NCBI GenBank assembly: GCA_024138015.1
Contig: JAMXBB010000001.1
Location: 134,112,739-134,176,738, forward strand
Origin: Lumnitzera littorea
Taxonomy: Eukaryota; Streptophyta; Magnoliopsida; Myrtales; Combretaceae
Reading direction: 5' to 3'
DNA length: 64,000 bases
In this document: one piece after another, positions 26,692-38,984 of the stretch
Position numbering within the stretch: the stretch's first letter is position 1
Layout of the letters: every line of letters starts with the position of its first letter
Notes under the pieces: model-generated
The model's input: only the letters and a program-made list of their open reading frames with translations
Database searches by the model: none
Told to the model about the DNA's origin: nothing
Position numbers and translations under genes: made by a program

Positions 26692-26733
26692 AAAAGAATT
26701 TGTAAAATGTAAAAAGAACTAAATAGATCATAT
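26692..26733. repeat. 42-bp direct repeat flanking the palindromic element, right copy
   Basis: Partner of 25410-25451. It directly abuts the right end of the palindrome. Confidence 0.75.
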
Positions 26734-29210
26734 TGAACTTTCTAAACTTTTTATGTTGCTAGAAATTCTTGTAAGAATATATTATTATCATTATAAATGC
26801 AAAAGTACAAGGATAAATATAAGTTCCTCTTCTTAGAATAGGGATAAGATGTGTCCACTTATCTCCTAGCTTGTTATCCACTACTTGAAATCTTCGAATA
26901 GTTAGTTATAAATTCTTTATGATACAAAAGGCCCTCTTAATACCATATAAAAACTACAAATTGATAATCTTTTAGTAAGTTTTTACGATAAAAAATAAAA
27001 GAAAACACGTATCTCATAAGAGCTGTTATATATGTTCATTATATAATAAGTATAATATGATTTTATAACTGCTTTATCTATATTATTAAGGTATATCTAT
27101 ATTATTTATATTTATCTATTTAGCTAAATATTATGGAAAAACACAAGTTTTGGTCTATACATCCTTCAGTTATTATTTTAACCCTAAAAATCTTTCTAAA
27201 AATATTTAAGAACAGAGCGAAAAACTTTACTTTCTTTCCCTTTCTCTCTCTTGTATTGTAATGGATTGAGTGCATACTCAAATAAAACCTACTCTGTTTT
27301 CCTCTCTCTCATAAATGGTAGTTTAAGAGTCAAGAGTGGATTACCAAAATAAAAAATGCTTATTCTTAAAATAACTCTTGTGAACCTTGTATTTCATCAT
27401 ATAGCAAAACATGCTCATCTTTGTTCTCATGCAATCATGATAAATTTAGAACTTTGAAATATTAATTTAGGATTATGCATGTCATCTCAATCAATTTGGT
27501 ATAATATGGCTATTGATCATTTGTCTTGATTGGTGAATTCTTTTATGATCTCGTATTGTCTTTATGATAATCTTAGATGATTACATCCTATCTATGGTTT
27601 ACTGTTTAGATTACTTACTGGAGTTTCATTTCCGAGATTCAATTGGGTGGGGTTCACACTTGAAGTCAAAATGATCGCATGAATTGTAAAGGTAATTTCA
27701 TGCATAAGCATAATTAAATTTGTATAAGCAAAGCAACAATTTGAAATTGATCTAACAAGAAATTAATCAAATTGGCATTCTCTAGATGCACATTACAAAT
27801 AGGTGTTCATAAAACCTATTTACAAATAATGAATGCTATCAACAAATAAACAAAAATATGGTTAATAGTAAATTTTATCAACATTTATTATATATACTAG
27901 CTAGAGAAAGAAACTATAGAGAATTTATTTTGTAAGGTCAAGAATAAGCATTATTATGCTAAAAAAATAGTTAATCAGCCAAAAGTGTCTTAAAATTTGC
28001 TAAACAAACGTTAAGATTGACTATGACAATTTAATATTTAATAAAGAGAAGTATCATAGCCTACCTTATATGAATAGAATGTGAATGACTTCTATTGATA
28101 TACTATTTCGAATGTAAACCTCTAAACCTAGACCTACCTCTTTAGAGCATGGTTGAGCTTAGAAGCCGATGGACAATTTAGCTGAGGCCCAAACCAAGCT
28201 CCTTTGGACTCGGTCAACCTCTATAACCAAAGCCATGTTGCTAGCACTATGGATGACTCTTTTGAAGCATGGGTAGAAGACACTTACTGATCCCCTACCA
28301 TCTTCTAGCATTGGACTTTATGCTATTAAGCCCCCATTGTGTAGATCCGATCCATAGAAGCCAAAGAAGACAAGTCATCATTGGCTCAGCCAAATAAAAA
28401 AAGCCCATTGTTGACATATGTTTGGAACAAGATATTTCTTAGAATATTCGAAATGTATCTTTTAGATTTGGTCTAGCTTACCTTGAAGATATGGCATATC
28501 TTCCTTAAATAGATTTGTGGCCGCTCCTATAGATACCAAGTAAACCATAACGACTAAATCCTCACTTTTTGCTCATATTATTCTTATTTAATTCTCTTTT
28601 GAAACCCTCTTTAACTAAAGTATTGAAATGATCCTGCCAAAACCACCTCTAAGGGCCCCCTTAGCTTACTTTGTTTGTATTCACAAGTTATCTCCAACCT
28701 CAATCCATCTTGATGAAAATTGACCATCAACAAAATCTCATGTGTAGGAGATGTTGAGTAATAGCATAAGGCAAAATAGTGACTAACACGGCAAAACTAG
28801 TACAAACTTTTGTATCAAGTAATTGAAATTGACTCATCAATATTTGTTGACAAGCTTTACATTGGGCTTATACTTTTTTCATGAAATAGTAAATCACATG
28901 ATGTAGTAATATGCTTCTTTAGTTACATGGTTCACTGTTCATTTGACCAAAAATCCTATGGCATGTTTGTTTGTGGAATGAAAAAGTAGAAATAAAATTG
29001 ATAATTCTAAAGGAATAGAGTAGAGAAATAAAATATACTATTTATAACTCATTTAAGTTCTCATTGATGGATATAGAAATATACTGGAAAAAAATAACTA
29101 TCCAATTTATTGATTTAATCATATAAAGAAATTGGGACTTCTTATATCCAAGTAATAGCAATTCCTTAAAATAGTCGTCCCAATAGACAAACGCATGAAT
29201 AAGTTTATTG
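26734..29210. other. Gene-free region, possible solo-LTR-like stretch near 28.1-28.8 kb
   Basis: Mostly AT-rich with no supported coding region. Between about 28130 and 28760 the composition becomes more balanced (GAGGCCCAAACCAAGCTCC; ATTAAGCCCCCATTGTGTAG; CATCAACAAAATCTCATG), resembling the LTR/leader of a gypsy-like element. No partner copy is seen in this window. Confidence 0.25.
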
Positions 29211-29215
29211 CTATT

Positions 29216-29449
29216 CTATTTAACCCAAGAAAATCCATGGAATATGTTATTTGAGAATCGGAACGAACGAAGGGGTTCACTATGTTCAAATGATCTTAAG
29301 ATCGCTGGTTGTCTATCATCATAGCACGCTTGTGAAAACTGGTCGACGACTAGTTTCTGGATAACGTTTCGGATTTTCTCCACCGTGCAGTTTCCTTCAC
29401 TCACGCGCTTTGGTATTGGTTCCTTCAGAATCGGTAATTGGCCGTGCAT
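29216..29449 (-). pseudogene. Isolated coding-like island, unrecognised, possible gene fragment or terminal exon
   Basis: A 77-codon open frame with balanced composition, unlike the AT-rich surroundings. It is preceded on the minus strand by a polypyrimidine-poor but usable acceptor (TTTCTGCAG directly before the ATG) and ends in a TAG. The predicted peptide starts MHGQLPILKEPIPKRV and has mixed charged and hydrophobic residues that look protein-like, but I recognise no family. It could be the last exon of a gene whose other exons I cannot see, or a captured or duplicated fragment. Confidence 0.3.
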
Positions 29450-29549
29450 CTGCAGAAATTATTGACCAGGGACCCCACCAGTAAGAGCAAAGCTTCGGAA
29501 ATCAGTAACCATACTCAAAAGTTATCAACGTATTTGATAGTTTTATAAT

Positions 29550-29574
29550 TATATATATATATATATATATATAT
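29550..29574. repeat. (AT)n microsatellite
   Basis: Uninterrupted AT dinucleotide tract followed by poly-T. Confidence 0.9.
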
Positions 29575-30392
29575 TTTTGGCGAGAATAATTATAAGGATT
29601 CGAATAGATATGTGGGATACATAATAGATATGATATGCATAGAATATATATAGACAGGATAAGCAAAAGTGGTATCGTTTGAGTTAAAACATGCTAAACT
29701 CGGACTCAAATCTTTTGCTTGGCTTCATTCTGACATTCCAAAATTTAGCAATCTATAAGAGTCTGGAAGACAAATTGTCCTCTCTCTATTCCGTGTTCTT
29801 TACTTTAGACACTTATTTGTGCAACTTTAAACTCTATGAAACTTCCTACGCCGTACATTTAGTTTGGGTTTTATTGCTTGTGTGGATTAATTTTTTGCAT
29901 GTCTTTTAATAGATTTCGACTGGAGCCTCAGCGGTCTACTCGAGTTTTTCACTATATAGTGTAGTTTAAACTTTTTAAAAATCCCGTGTTTTCAAGATTA
30001 ATGAGTTTTTTCTCTAGTTTATGGTTGTTGTTTGTGTTAATATGTGACTATATGGATTTGGCGATTCAGTATATATAAATGTCATGACTGTGACGAGATT
30101 AGGTAATGTTTTTAGGTACTTAACACGTGTAGTTGCATCAATATCCATAAAAGAAAATAGAAGTTCAAGTTGGAGAGATAGCAATACTTACGATGGTTGG
30201 AGGTTAGTATTGTCAATTGATTTTACTTGACTAAATCACTACGTGAAATGAATTAATTCTAGGTCGTTTAGTTGATTTTAGACCCATAGTTTATAAATAG
30301 TGTTTTTTATCCGATTTAGTTTAGTTTAGTTTTAGTTCTATTTAATTTTTATTTAAAATAAAAATTTATAGTTTCTCCTCTAAAGTTGGTTA

Positions 30393-30847
30393 TGTTGTCT
30401 TAAGATCTTGACCGGTATAAATTGGACTTCGTGCAAGTAGAAAAGCTTGCAAAAGAGAGCACAGTAAGGAAACGTCAGGGTGTTATTCGGTGTGTTCACT
30501 TTGATGCTTAAGTTAGTTGAGCGTTTAGAGAATACGAGTACTTAAGAGTAATAAATAAGCTTAAATACGTAAAGTATCAAGTAATCTATTATTAAGTGAG
30601 AGTTTTATATTTATAGAAGAGTGGTGTCGATAGTTGAAGAGGAGTTGGTGAACAAAGCTATATCCGCAAGTGTTCGAGAGTGAGATCATGATGTTCGATG
30701 TGTTTCGTATATGTAAGAGGTGATTGCTTGACTTGGTCTTTTAACCTTATCTGGAGTCTTCTAACTGTTAAAGGCCTCCTATAGTTAGATAGGCTATATT
30801 CTATGCTTAAGTCAAAGGTGGCCTAGGCTAAGGTGTCTAAACTGGCA
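30393..30847 (-). repeat. LTR of the Tat-type element (3' LTR)
   Basis: Starts TGTTGTCTTAAGATCTTG on the plus strand and parallels 45561-45992 through CTTCGTGCAAGTAGAAAAGC, AGAATACGAGT, ATATC(C/T)GCAAGTGTT and GAGGCCTCCTA. The far edge is approximate, since similarity fades after about 30800. Confidence 0.75.
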
Positions 30848-32248
30848 TAAGGCTAAAGCAAAGACGCTTAAGTTGAGTGACATTAGGGCTGAACATATGC
30901 AACATACCCAAACAAATCTCCTTTAGGGTAGAAGTGAAGACAACAATTTTGAGGTGGAATGTAGGAGGTCTTACCTCCTTAGTCATTGGGGTGTAAAAGT
31001 AGTTGGCCCTCTATCACGTTAGAGTAGAGTGCGTGTATGCTAAGCCGGATGGGTGAACCAAGGTGAGGACTTTGAAGCCTGAGGTAGGTGCTTTAAGCTG
31101 AGGCAATAATATGATTGGTCGCATATCTTAAGGTAAAGTCGTAGAATAGAGGCATTGAGTAGATCGATTTGAACTAAGCTGATCGGTACCCAAGTAGATA
31201 TAATCTATTCAATACGAGGTGTAGTGCTATTAGAGTGTTGAATGAGTCTTCTCGTGGAAGTTGAAGGGGCCTTGAGGAAACTTCTTGGGGAAGTAACTTT
31301 TCAAATTCTTACTTTATCATGCCTGTTTTCAATGCATTTAATGTAATGTGACAAGTATCCTATCATAGTAGATTTGCATGTAATTACATGTGTTTTGTCT
31401 TTTGAATATGATTGTTTGATAAAACCACCTCTACGTGTTCGCATTGCAACATTTCAAGAGATTTGTGCTTATATGAATCCTTCTCACCGTTGACACACTT
31501 TCTAAAGCGTTCGACTTATAAATATTACAATCGTTCAAAGAAAGCACATTTTCGCAATTCTTCACTGTAAATTTCACTCTCTCTTTTCATTAATCTTCTT
31601 TGAAACTATTCCTTTTACAAACTTTTCTTCAAAGTTTATTTCTTTTTACTTCCTTATTGATCATGTTAATCAATACAAGTGAGATGCCATCAGATGCGTT
31701 AAAATATAATATTACTGACTCCAAGACTATGAGGAGTGATCCCCCCCTCGAAGGAGAGCACAAAGTCATATCGTTAGGATAACGCCACAAGAATGGCAAT
31801 GGAGACTTTAAACAGGGTCAAGTTGATTAATGCCATCCCAAAGGACTCTTACATTTATGCTTCCTTATTAGTAACTAGAGATTTGTTTGAGGTGCCTGAG
31901 ATAGGTAAGGGTCTGAGGGATCGAGTTAATGAGATCAAGGCCTCTATTCCCAGTTGGGTCCCAAGCAATTATGTAGTTAAGTCGATTTTGAGCTAGAAAG
32001 TATGGGTGCTAAGGAAGGAGAAAAGGGTGCCTTTATTGATAGGGAGGCACTTTGCCATGTTTTAGAAGTATGAAGAATATGGACAACACCTCCCTCTGAG
32101 AAACTTTAAGAAAGAGCTTTTCAACTTTCACCAATACAGTCTAACATAAGTCTCTCTTAATGGGTGGAGGGCGTTGAAGGCTTTTCAGGAGCTCTATGAA
32201 TACTTGGTGATAAGGGTTATCGCCGAGCTTTTCAACCATAAGGTCCAA

Positions 32249-32320
32249 GAGGTACAGCCACCCACCTACGCTTTTCCACATATAGAAGTGGTTGAAAAGC
32301 TAGGTGGGTGGCTGTACCTC
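32249..32320. repeat. Perfect 19-bp-stem hairpin inside the antisense ORF
   Basis: The arm 32249-32267 is the exact reverse complement of 32302-32320. Pairing continues imperfectly inward for about ten more bases (CGCTTTTCCAC against GTTGAAAAGC), leaving a short loop around 32279-32290. A further copy of the inner arm sequence, GCTTTTCAACC, lies just upstream at about 32227. Confidence 0.85.
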
Positions 32321-34531
32321 CAACGTCATCCGGAGAAGTAGCTATTCTGTAGCCTCGTAGACTTAGTTAAAGGTTGGTAGGATGATTACCCGGTGGTGGA
32401 GTTGCTAGAGGAGGTAGATTTCTAAATAAGATGGATTGAACTGGTCCAAAAGGAGCTTGGGTCCAATGATACCAAAGCCGTAAGGGAGATTCAAGCCTTT
32501 ATGGCCCTTAGATACGGCAATGAAATAAATGCTATGAAAACAATGGAGAGATACTTCAAGTATCCGATCTCCGAGCTCTTCCTTAACATAAAGAAGGTTG
32601 TGACGAAGAAATGAGTCGAAGGTATAGGTTTGTTTTTTTATGAACCGCTTCATTTGTGATAATAGTGTGTAAAGTTGTGCTTCGTTTGTCCTATTTAAGA
32701 GGAATAGAGGGGTGGGGTAAGGGATGGGGGAGAGGAGTCTTCCTTGTCTATGTTGGTTACAGTAGAGTTAGTGAATGGTAGTGCTTTGTATTGTCTTTGT
32801 TTTGTTTGGCCTTTCTTGACTACTCACTTGGTTCCTTGCAGGTATGAGACTAGCCGAAGAGATTCCCTATCCATCGGTAGACGAGATGATGAGGCATCAC
32901 CGAGCCAGGTCAAAGCTGACTACGAAGGCCTTCGACCTTAAGGGTAAGGTTATGGGGCTAAGATTAGGGGCTGGGGAGACCAGCAAAGTTAAGCCGGTGG
33001 TTCTACCTTAGGGAATTCCTCTTGGTCTCTAAGCAAAGTCATTGGATGCTAAGCCTGTAAGTGTGGCCTTTCCTTTTACTACCTTCGTCTCCACTCCCGC
33101 GTCCATTACTATGGAGGATGAACCCGCTAGTACTGACGAGCTGGACATGGTGATGCTTGCTCCTCCTAATAGGGGTGAGGAAGAGGGGGTCGAAGTTAGT
33201 GCTCCATTTAGGGTAGTTGGGTAGAAGAAAAAAGCCCATGAGACTGTTAGGGAAGCAGCACCCAGGGCCAAGAAGTAGAAGCCTATAAGGTGGATGCCCT
33301 TAAGCTAAGCAACTTAATATGAGTGGCTTATGAATCTCCCTTACAAGTTTATTGATGAACTTGGAGACGAATTTTTTTATTTCCTTAACAAGTTCAAGTT
33401 CCTAAGGATTGAGCTGGACTCATTCAAGGATGTGTTGTATGTCTCCAGTAATGAAGACCTCTGCCTTCACACTTCGAAGACTAAGAACAAAAGGGTTAAG
33501 GGAGAGCTCTAAGGCTAAAGTAAGAGATCCGAGGCAACAGCGTTACATTATGACACTAGACTTTCAGCTATCAAGCTTCACTGGGGTCTTACACCCCTAG
33601 TAACTGGGCCATCCTCTAGGAACCGTTGAGGGTAGGAGGATGCAATCCTATGGAGATGGTAGGTCACTTAAGCTTGCTCATCTAGTAAGTAAGCCTTTAT
33701 CTTTCATAATTGATATTGTTCTTTGTCATTGTTGGTCTAACCTTAGTTCGCGTTTCTTTGCAGTACTACGACCAAGTATTGCTCCAATTGAACATGATGC
33801 CCTACGAAAAGAGGTAAAGGGCTTTTAGGTGGCATTGACTAGAGCCGAGAAGGGCCTAAAGGAGGCAAAGCCCTCTTTTAATAAATATCTGGATAAGTTC
33901 ATCAAGATTAGTCAATGCTTGCGCTGCTCTTATGTGCAGGTAATTGGATGTAGAGTGGGAAAACACTGTTGCTGAAGAGAACATTAAGGAAGCCAGCGAC
34001 TTGAAGGCTTGGCTTAAGGATGAGTGAGGACCAAGGCCCAACTCTCCCAAAAACTACATAAGGAGAGGGGAGCCAAGGTCGGCCTTGAGAGAGAGAATCT
34101 TAAGTTGAAGGTATTGGTCTCCTAGCTACAGACCGAGTTGGCGATGAAGGCGTCAGAATGTGACAATGCCCAAGCTACATCATTGGAGTTGGCTAATTAG
34201 AAGGTTAGGCTAGAATAGCAAATCAAGGAACTCTAAGGAAAAGCTTTGAAGATGGAGGAAATCATCTCTAAAATGGAGAGCGGAGAAGTTATCAGCGATG
34301 CCACTACTAAGAAAGTTGTTGTCGAATTTAAATTGACGGAGCGGTAGTTGCAAGATCTAGAGGATGTCTTTGTAAAGTGTGCTTGCTATATAAGGAAGGA
34401 GGTGCTTTCCCATTTTCCCGAACTTGACCTGAGCTTCCTTGGTCATCTGGATGCCCCAACTTTTCAGGAGAAGAAGGCTACCCAAGAGCGAGAGAGAGAA
34501 GTTGCTCAAGCAACTATCGAGGTTCAAGGTA

Positions 34532-35049
34532 TGATAAGATTCGAGGTGTCGACCCCATCAAATGCTGAAGCCCAACTTGTTTACTACTCATCCGGACATC
34601 TTATTTGATTACTTATTTTTATTTATGTTACTTCGATATCTTAATTCTTGTATTTGTCTTAAATTACCCTTAGACTTATTTTGTATTTACAGGAATGCCA
34701 TTAGGGCATCCTTTTAATCCTTTCATTTACATGTTTACTACTATGTGTAAATAAAGCACATGTATAGGGTTTTAGTTAAACTTAACATTTTAATGAAAAA
34801 CCCTTGACACTTTTCTCTTAGAAAATATTCCTCTACTCGTTCTTATCAATCCTTTTGGCAAGGATTGTAGCAAACAACCCTATCACTTGGATTGGTGCGT
34901 CACATTCAACGAGTCTTAAGCTGTGTTGGATCTTATTAGTGTATCATATCCAGTTAGATAACTTATGGATTTACTAAAATCATCATTTTATTTTTTTGTT
35001 TTAGTTCATTGTAGTGTCTCTTCGTGTGTTTGACCTTGGAGATGTATCA
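34532..35049 (+). repeat. 5' LTR of nested element
   Basis: 518 bp. It shares with 38985-39491 blocks such as TCATCCGGACATCT, AATAAAGCACATGTATAGGG, TTATCAATCCTTTT and GCAAGGATTGT. It includes the polyadenylation-like AATAAA within ATGTGTAAATAAAGC. Confidence 0.9.
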
Positions 35050-35056
35050 GCTTCAT

Positions 35057-35068
35057 TGGTATCAGAGC
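35057..35068 (+). other. Primer-binding site (initiator tRNA-Met type)
   Basis: TGGTATCAGAGC matches the complement of the plant initiator tRNA-Met 3' end, the commonest plant LTR-retrotransposon primer. It lies 7 bases after the 5' LTR. Confidence 0.85.
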
Positions 35069-35939
35069 ATGATTCCAACGAAAGAGCGTATTAGGTTCCG
35101 TGAAATTTTTATTCGTGTACTATTGATAGCTGTTGTGTTCCTCTTATGGCTACTACAGTGAGTGTGTTGAAGTTACTATTTTGTATTTGAAAGGTGCTGG
35201 TTCGTTGGCTTATGTGGTGTTGACGGGGAATTATTTGACCGAAGAGTGAACTTATTATGACATTGAGACTACAATATCAAAACGGAGAAACTTAGTTGTT
35301 ATCCTTTCCATATAGTCATTGTCGTGAGATTTCGAAGTTGGGTCTTGCTCCTTCGAAGGAGAACTGAAGCTTGATAGATCAGGATTGCGAGTTTGCAAGT
35401 GTTGGCCATCAAAGTTGAATTGGAAGTGACTTTCTCGCTCTCTTGGTATAGTGGCGGTGCTTTACTAGTATAGCAATTGTGCAAATCCAAGGAAGTGCTC
35501 GTTTGGGTTTGTTAGGTGAGTTACTATTGCGGCGAATGATATTTAATTGAGGGGCTTAATTACTCGATTAGTGATTTTAGAGTATGCTGTAAGACTGATT
35601 GAATCCATGGGGTTGTAACAGTTGTGGTAATCCCCCGTGCATAAAGTGGCGTGGGTTTTACTTGAGTGCTCGCTTGACAGTAGTGGTCGTTAGCGTTTGT
35701 ATGGGTCTGTGTGTTTTATTAACTTACATCAAAATTCGTGTGAGTACAGTGTTTGGTGAACCATAGTGTACTGTTGTTTGTGCCGTCAAGTGTGAGAGTG
35801 TGGAGTCGTATGGGTTTGTTACTATAGTGGAGTTCAGTGCGTGGCTTGAGTAAGTCTGTGGGTTTGGTTGTGGCCGTCGCCAGAGTTGTGTTGGTAGGTT
35901 CGTGTGGCTTGCCAAGTGGTGCGATTGCAGCACCAAGTG

Positions 35940-37480
35940 TCTGTGGAATTATATCCGAGCTGTTCATGAAGTCCGAGTTGTTTTGTGTACTCGCTGAGCT
36001 ACTGAAATAGGGATGAGGTGATCTATTTAATCACTGCTGAGCTTTCTTTGTGTGTATCCGAGCTCTGAGCTGTTCCAGTCCGAAGCGCTGAGCTGATTGA
36101 ACTTAATTGTTGAGCTACGTAGTACATATTCGAGCTCTCGGTTGAAGTGCAGAGGTGAAGAAGATTATCGAGCTGTCCTAAAGACCAAACTGGCTGCTGT
36201 GTCTAGGCCGAGCTGTCGCAATTCAAGTGCCGAGCTCCCAACTAGTTTCGTCCCAGCTTTAGTGAGCGTGTATGCGATTTGGTGTATGTGAACCAAGCTA
36301 CTGTTGTGTCCGAGCCGAGGACTTGATAATGAAGGATTACCGAATTGTTATTAATTTGTGCACTGAACTGAATTGTTGCCAAGCTGATGTAACCAAGTGC
36401 TTGCCATACTGTTTTGATCATGAGCTTGCCGAGCTAAGTTGTTGTGGTATCCGAACTGCTGAAGTGAACTATTTCGAGCTAACTACAAGTAAAATTGCTG
36501 AACTGAGTTGACTTGAGGTGGACTCATGTTGTGCTGTTGTGTAAAGGCCGTGCCGAACCACTGTAACCCGAAGTATCGACCTGAGTAACTCTTATTGAAC
36601 TTGCCGAGCTGAAGACTAAAGTATCTGAGCCGAGATGACGAAGTGGTTTTACGACATGCCAAACTGAACTCTGCATCCGAGCTGAGTGCACCTTGCCAAT
36701 CTGAACTGGAGCAGTGATCTAATTTCCGAACTATTTCAATCCAAAGTGCTGAAGTGAATTGAGGCAGTAATCAGACCGAATTCTTTTGTGTCATCACCGA
36801 ACTACTGTTGTTGGACTATAAGCAAGGGTTCGAGCCTCTTCAAAATTTCAAAATCCGTAGTTGAGTGTAGCAGGTGTTTCTAAGTACCAAGTCGAATTGT
36901 GATACTCCTAACATTACCGAGCTATTCCGTTCACACTTGCCGAGCCGAACAAACGAGAAATCTGAGCTACTAATTCCCTGAACTATTGCAAGCTCCATTC
37001 AACACTGAGCCGACCAAGTTTCACAGTGTTGTGTATGAGTGTTGAGCTGAAGCGAGTTTGAGCTTCTTGTAAGTTTGGTTGCCGAAGTGCAAAGGCCGCG
37101 TGCGCCTTGGATTGTTGGTTATTGACCTGATCTAGTAAGTGTAGCGAAGTACCGAGCTGTCCTGAAGTTAGTGAGTTGCTATAGTTAATGCCGAGCTGTT
37201 TTGTTTAATTTCTAAGCTGAGTTGTACTAACCATTCTTCAAGAATTACTGAGCCACAGTAGATTACTATACTATTGCGCACGTTGAAACCAGGTTGTGGT
37301 GTGTGTGAATTGAGCCGAACTGTCATACTCCCCACATTACCGAGCAAGTGCTAGGCTGTTACGTGTACGTGTCGATTACTTGTAAGTCGAGCTGAAACTA
37401 AACTATTTACCGAGCTGCGTGAGAAGGAGCAAGATTGTACTAAGCTGTTGTTTCGTCTTACTAAGCTACTAATATTCTGA
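35940..37480 (+). repeat. Non-coding spacer rich in an irregularly spaced (C)CGAGCTG motif
   Basis: The motif (T/C)CGAGCTG, with variants CTGAGCTG, CCGAACTG and CCAAGCTG, recurs about forty times at irregular distances of roughly 15-60 bases, for example near 35955, 36057, 36209, 36229, 36604, 37158 and 37191. There is no long open frame apart from chance ones. It looks like a decayed short-unit array inside the nested element. Confidence 0.6.
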
Positions 37481-38259
37481 GGATTGTGGAAGTGCAGTTG
37501 TGAATTGAGTGTACGGTTCATCTATGCAGAGAAGGTGCAGGTGCGAGTTATCACAGCTGAGGAATCCCAAGCCCATTGCCGAGTGCGAATCAAGTGCCAT
37601 ATCCGAGCTCTGGACAAGTGTGATTATAAGCCTTCTAGTGTGGTCTTACACGAGAGAAGAGCTTGTCTAAGCCGTTATAAAGTTAAAACCAAAGTGTTTG
37701 TCATCATGTCGAGCTGTTTTAACCTTGAAGAGAAACATCCTATTGCCTTCAAATCATGGAACTGCTATTATAACGTGAGGTGCTACTATTGCCATATTTT
37801 AATTTCCAAAGTCGAAGTTGAAGTGCAAGTAATCTGTCATGTGCGACCCAAATGTAAGGTGTAGTGCCAAATTGTGGATTGGTCAATGGAGTGACTTATG
37901 TGTATAAGTATTCTACCATAGGTGTGTGCACGCTGAAATGTTGATAGTAGTGTTTGACTAGGAAAACTATAGGAACTGAGGCAATAACTAGAATTAATAG
38001 GGGCAAGTGCAGTGATTCTAGTATCCATCAAAGATTATAGATTGTGGTGCGATTAACATAATTCAAGCTCAAATTTTACCTCATGGCAATGGAGAAATTT
38101 TACATAAAGGGGAAACTTAAACAGGTATTATATTAATTTGGGTTAGTTGCTATCTGTGGACTTTATCTTTGAGATTATTGCTGGAAGATTGGGCTATGAA
38201 ACTATAGACCACTCAAATTCATATAACTTTGTTTATAGTGATGAAGCATTTGAGTGATG

Positions 38260-38650
38260 AAGCGAGCAAAAATAACCTTCTCCATTGAAAAATTTCAAGA
38301 TGAAGTTTTATTTGATGTCGTTGACATTGGAGATTATTACATGTGTTTAGGTTTTCCATAGAAAATGAGTCATAATATGAGCTATGTGTCCTTGAAGAAT
38401 ACTTATTCTTTTCATGACAAAGAATAAGTTGTGCTCCAATCCATATCCCCAACTAGTCTTGAAGATGATTTAAGGATTGTTAGGACTTTAGTAGAGAGAT
38501 GGAGGGCCAAAAAGAAAGTTCCCAAAGAGGCCAACAAGGAGGGAGAAGAAGTCAATGGAGTTATTACACCATCCATGGTGATCGAAGAAGAAAGTGGTTG
38601 TAAGGAAGTGGATGAGGTAATAACGATTGAAAATGAAGTACTTGAGGTTG
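38260..38650 (+). pseudogene. Remnant of gypsy aspartic-protease/pre-RT region in nested element
   Basis: With in-frame stops, the plus strand reads DEVLFDVVDIGDYYMCLGFP followed by KNTYSFHDKE and a charged linker. This resembles the end of the retropepsin domain (DVV..LLGRP) and the following linker of plant gypsy polyproteins. No reverse transcriptase follows; the sequence runs into the 3' purine tract. Confidence 0.5.
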
Positions 38651-38970
38651 AGTAGGAATTTGAAGTCTTACAAGTCTAGATTCCTTGAGCTCATTTCATC
38701 CTTGAGCTCAAAGTTGTACTATTCCGCATGACTGATAGCTACTGGAGTTACTCAAGGGTAATTGATATGGTACATGATGAACAGAAGGAAGAGTGCCTAA
38801 TGAAGAGCTTGATTGATCATGCTCATGATGAGTGGAAGGAGCACCGGATTATATTTGTCTTGATCATCGAGTTGAGTTGTAGTTTACTTCTCTTTTGCTT
38901 TTGCCAATTTGTCTTTGATCTAGGTGGAAGTTGGAGTAGTCACTTGTCAAGTTTCAGGTCGAAACTTTTT

Positions 38971-38981
38971 CAAGAAGGGGA
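38971..38981 (+). other. Polypurine tract of nested element
   Basis: The purine-rich run AAGAAGGGGA lies just before the 3' LTR start at 38985. Confidence 0.7.
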
Positions 38982-38984
38982 TGA

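Noticed and set aside
37484..37864. 126-codon plus-strand open frame
   Set aside because: It overlaps the end of the CGAGCTG-rich non-coding spacer, has a biased Cys/Val/Lys-rich composition derived from that repeat and no recognisable domain.
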